NCBI RefSeq assembly: GCF_025965855.1
Contig: NZ_JAOPWB010000116.1
Coordinates: 1-52,896, forward strand
Length of the DNA stretch: 52,896 bases
Direction of reading: 5' to 3'
Source: Mycobacterium sp.
Lineage (GTDB): Bacteria; Actinomycetota; Actinomycetes; Mycobacteriales; Mycobacteriaceae
Shown here: positions 51,798 through 52,896 of the stretch, piece by piece
Layout: the number at the start of each line of letters is the position of its first letter
How positions within the stretch are numbered: the first letter of the stretch is position 1
Notes under the pieces: model-generated
Told to the model about the DNA's origin: nothing
What the model saw: only the letters and a program-made list of their open reading frames with translations
Database searches by the model: none
Made by a program: the position numbers and the translations under genes

Positions 51798-52352
51798 CTA
51801 TCCCGTAGTGGCGTGGGCGAATTGCTTGATGATGGTCTCGCAAAACGCCGGCAGGTCCGCCGGCGAGCGGCTGGTGATCAGATTGCCGTCGACCACGACC
51901 TCTTCGTCCACCACGTGCGCGCCCGCGTTGCGCAGGTCGGTGCGAATGCTGGGATACGAGGTCACCGTCCGCCCCACGGCCACGCCGGCCTCCACCAGCG
52001 TCCAGGGCCCGTGACAGATTGCGGCGACCGGCTTTCCGGAGACGACGAAGTCGCGGACGAACGAGACCGCGGCACCGTCGAGACGCAGCTTGTCCGGGTT
52101 CACCGTGCCGCCGGGAAGTATCAGGCCGTCGAATTCGTCCACCGACGCGTCCGAGACCGCGCGGTCGACTGCGAAAGTGCCGGCGGGCTCGAGATCGTGG
52201 TTGCGAGCCTGGATTTCGCCGGTCTTCAGCGACAGCACCTCGACCTGGGCGCCGGCCCGCTGGAGCGCGGCGCGTGGCTTCTCGAGTTCGACTTTCTCCA
52301 CGCCGTCGGCGGCCAGGATCGCAACCTTCGTCCCTTGCAACTCATTTGACAT
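51798..52352 (-). CDS. PfpI/DJ-1 superfamily protein
   Basis: 184 residues from ATG 52352. Class I glutamine-amidotransferase-like fold with the nucleophile elbow 'KPVAAICHGPWTLVEAGV' (Cys-His) and Glu in the early 'AADGVEKVELEKPRAAL', the residues that make the DJ-1/PfpI catalytic pocket. Such proteins are proposed as deglycases, glyoxalases or proteases. Typical of the 'type 1 glutamine amidotransferase, YhbO/PfpI' group induced by stress. Its start overlaps the end of the START-like reading by 11 bp. Confidence 0.88.
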   Translation of the reverse strand: MSNELQGTKVAILAADGVEKVELEKPRAALQRAGAQVEVLSLKTGEIQARNHDLEPAGTFAVDRAVSDASVDEFDGLILPGGTVNPDKLRLDGAAVSFVRDFVVSGKPVAAICHGPWTLVEAGVAVGRTVTSYPSIRTDLRNAGAHVVDEEVVVDGNLITSRSPADLPAFCETIIKQFAHATTG

Positions 52353-52896
52353 CGCGGGTACCCCCTTCACTGGGTCGTGGGCGGAGGACGACTTTCGTCT
52401 CCAGGATCTGCTTGAAACGCTGAAGGTCTTCGTTGACCTGTTGGTCGGGAGACTGGCCGAAAAGGGTCGCGGCGGCTTTGCCGACGACGCCGCGCGGCAG
52501 CTGGTAGCCGATCTGGACCCGGACCTCGGTCCCATCGCCGTCGCCGGCGGGTTCGAATTCCACGCTGCCCCCGTTTTGAATCGCCGAACCCGGCAGGGAC
52601 TGCCAGGCGATCCGCCTGTTCGGCTCGTCCTCGGTGATCTGCGCGTCCCACTGGACCGCCTGGCCAGCCGGCGCGTTGGCGACCAGTGCGAGCGACCGTC
52701 GGCGCCCGCGATGACCGACTGCAGGTGGTCCATGAAGCTGGGCAGGTTCTCCAGGTCGCGCCAGAAGCCGTATACCTCCTCGGGCGGGCGCCGCACGGTG
52801 ACCGTGGCAAGCAGGGCGCTGTGGCGCGCGACGTTGGCATGGCGGGCGCCGCCATCGCGGGTGGCGCGCGGCGCGGCATAGAGGTCTGCCGCGCCG
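52342..52896 (-). pseudogene. SRPBCC (START-like) protein gene, frameshifted and cut by the window edge
   Basis: Reading in from the right edge: 'HSALLATVTVRRPPEEVYGF' and 'WRDLENLPSFMDHLQSVIAG' in one frame, the classical SRPBCC start. Near 52683 the frame must change to give 'ANAPAGQAVQWDAQITEDEP', 'NRRIAWQSLPGSAIQNGG' and 'VEFEPAGDGDGTEVRVQIGY', ending DVK at 52342. One missing G in a TGG-TCG context (expected TGG-GTC) explains it. The rest is well preserved, so this may be a sequencing or assembly error rather than decay. The gene's 5' end lies outside the window. Such polyketide-cyclase-like lipid-binding proteins are widespread in mycobacteria; function unknown. Confidence 0.65.

Overview
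The window is high-GC DNA from a slow-growing, non-tuberculous Mycobacterium (M. avium-complex-like). Gene order from 1 to about 25 kb matches the M. tuberculosis Rv3662c-Rv3684 block as I remember it: dppDCBA, acs, a secreted S1 protease, ephE, marP, a NUDIX hydrolase, a thioredoxin-like protein, nth, crp, a metallo-beta-lactamase-fold hydrolase, RidA, two ArsA-type ATPases, whiB4, ponA2, a phosphoesterase and a PLP lyase. The species was not established by any search.

Region 1 (1-25138) is core genome: peptide import, acetate activation, envelope stress and redox functions (MarP, thioredoxin-like protein, WhiB4, CRP), DNA repair (Nth) and peptidoglycan synthesis (PonA2). It ends in an intact tRNA-Pro(CGG).

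Region 2 (about 25094-36786) is an integrated element of about 11.6 kb. It is bounded by a perfect 49-bp direct repeat made of the 3' part of the tRNA gene. A tyrosine integrase lies next to the left junction, followed by an excisionase-type HTH protein fused to a decayed ATPase-like replication gene, a string of very small genes, a repeat-rich non-coding stretch, two large divergent nucleotide-cyclase/ATPase regulators, a serine recombinase and a Cys-rich phage-type protein. The replication gene is broken by frameshifts, so the element is probably a defective phage satellite or integrative element carrying signalling cargo.

Region 3 (36787-44655) holds a membrane-anchored Mrr-type nuclease, a cytochrome P450 (cyp137-like), a DUF4193 protein, small membrane proteins, a HAD hydrolase and a tight three-gene operon built around a Dyp-type peroxidase. 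Both partners of the peroxidase are unrecognised.

Region 4 (44672-49740) is a general-stress signalling locus. The anti-anti-sigma factor rsfB is divergent from a five-gene, overlapping rsbR-rsbS-rsbT-rsbX-rsbU operon, which would encode a complete stressosome (R, S), switch kinase (T), phosphatase (X) and a PAS/GAF/PP2C/ATPase output protein.

Region 5 (49785-52896) holds an iron/heme-oxygenase-fold enzyme, convergent with a CDGSH iron-sulfur protein translationally coupled to a HemK2-like methyltransferase. A PfpI/DJ-1 protein and a START-like protein, apparently frameshifted and cut by the window edge, follow.
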